DNA of 5,903 nt from Burkholderiales bacterium UBA4615 (GTDB lineage Bacteria; Pseudomonadota; Gammaproteobacteria; Burkholderiales; Burkholderiaceae_E), in NCBI GenBank assembly GCA_002386465.1, contig DGIT01000081.1, positions 1-5,903 on the forward strand, in the 5' to 3' direction. Positions 5,209 through 5,903 of the stretch are shown here, piece by piece. Both the position numbers and the translations under genes were made by a program. Numbering within the stretch: position 1 is the first letter of the stretch; every line of letters begins with the position of its first letter. The notes under the pieces are model-generated. The model did no database searches. It saw nothing but the letters and a program-made list of their open reading frames with translations, and was not told the DNA's origin.

Positions 5209-5903
5209 GTGAACCATCCCTATGCCATCACTGATTCGCTGAAGCGACCACTGCCGCAGGCACTGGCTGAACGCTTGCGCGCCCACTTCGGCGAACGATT
5301 CTCGACGGCTCAGGCGGTGCGTGATCATCATGGCCGTGATGAATCGCCGTTCCCTGTCACACCGCCCGATGCGGTGGTGTTCGCGGAAACTACTGAAGAT
5401 GTCGTCGAAGCGGTCAATGCCTGCCGCGAACATCGGTTTCCGATCATCGCCTATGGTGCGGGCTCATCGCTCGAAGGCCATCTGCTGGCAGTCCAGGGCG
5501 GACTGACCATCGACCTCTCACGCATGAACCGCATGGTCGCGATCCATGCCGAAGACCTGAACTGCACGGTGCAGGCGGGCGTCACGCGCAAGCAGCTCAA
5601 TGCCGAGATCAAGGACACCGGGCTCTTTTTCCCGATCGATCCGGGTGCCGACGCCTCGCTTGGCGGCATGTCGGCCACGAGGGCCTCGGGCACCAACGCC
5701 GTGCGCTACGGCACGATGCGCGAAAACGTTCTGGGTCTGACCGTCGTGACCGCGCAGGGCAAGGTGATTCGCACCGGTGGGCGCGCCAAAAAGTCGTCGG
5801 CGGGCTACGACCTCACGCGCCTTTTCGTGGGGTCGGAAGGCACGCTCGGGATCATTACGGAAGTGACGGTCAAGCTGTACCCCGTGCCCGAAGCGATGTC
5901 GGC
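5209..5903 (+). CDS. FAD-binding oxidoreductase, D-lactate dehydrogenase/glycolate oxidase (GlcD) type, partial (3' end outside window)
   Basis: The first 231 residues of a PCMH-type FAD enzyme of the D-lactate dehydrogenase (cytochrome)/glycolate oxidase GlcD family, usually about 460-480 residues. Such enzymes oxidise D-2-hydroxyacids to 2-oxoacids and pass electrons to quinone, cytochrome or an electron-transfer flavoprotein. FAD-pocket motifs appear in order: PVTPPDAVVFAETTEDV (49-65), IIAYGAGSSLEGHLLA (79-94), VQAGVTRKQLNAEI (121-134), PIDPGADASLGGMSATRASG (142-161), RYGTMRENVLGL (166-177) and LFVGSEGTLGIITEV (205-219). The C-terminal substrate domain is off the window. The GTG start is chosen because GAGG (5200-5203) lies 5 bases before it and an in-frame TGA at 5191-5193 blocks any longer start. 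The LEGH motif resembles the D-lactate dehydrogenase branch. The gene lies 62 bases after the nicotinamide-dependent dehydrogenase, suggesting related substrates handled by two different electron carriers. Confidence 0.9.
   Translation, partial: MNHPYAITDSLKRPLPQALAERLRAHFGERFSTAQAVRDHHGRDESPFPVTPPDAVVFAETTEDVVEAVNACREHRFPIIAYGAGSSLEGHLLAVQGGLTIDLSRMNRMVAIHAEDLNCTVQAGVTRKQLNAEIKDTGLFFPIDPGADASLGGMSATRASGTNAVRYGTMRENVLGLTVVTAQGKVIRTGGRAKKSSAGYDLTRLFVGSEGTLGIITEVTVKLYPVPEAMS

Overview
This is a compact, high-GC stretch with every supported gene on the + strand and no gap over about 65 bases. Strong G/C bias at third codon positions, ATGA and near-abutting gene junctions, and the gene families suggest a metabolically versatile proteobacterium, most likely a betaproteobacterium of the Burkholderiales. 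That placement is an inference from composition and gene content; no taxonomic marker gene is present.

Layout: (1) the C-terminal part of an alpha/beta hydrolase, cut by the left edge, whose nucleophile-elbow serine is replaced by alanine; (2) a 46-base gap holding a good sigma70-like promoter whose -10 box ends only 9 bases before the next start codon; (3) tcuA (FAD-dependent tricarballylate dehydrogenase family) overlapping tcuB (membrane protein with two [4Fe-4S] sites) by ATGA; (4) a class II aldolase/adducin-family gene 13 bases later with a strong ribosome binding site; (5) a candidate 38-codon small gene; (6) an NAD(P)-dependent D-2-hydroxyacid dehydrogenase starting directly behind it; (7) a 62-base gap with a GC hairpin and promoter-like hexamers; (8) the N-terminal half of a PCMH-type FAD-dependent D-lactate dehydrogenase/glycolate oxidase-like protein, cut by the right edge.

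How the genes may work together: TcuA/TcuB homologues in Salmonella oxidise tricarballylate to cis-aconitate and pass electrons to the membrane. The usual partners TcuC (transporter) and TcuR (regulator) are not in this window. Instead tcuAB are packed with a class II aldolase and two unrelated enzymes of the 2-hydroxyacid/2-oxoacid type, one using a soluble nicotinamide cofactor and one flavin-dependent. The likely theme is breakdown of a carboxylic acid related to tricarballylate, or of a hydroxy acid, by desaturation, hydroxyacid/oxoacid interconversion and possibly aldol-type chemistry. The true substrate cannot be read from the sequence. No RNA genes, mobile elements, CRISPR arrays or long repeats were seen.
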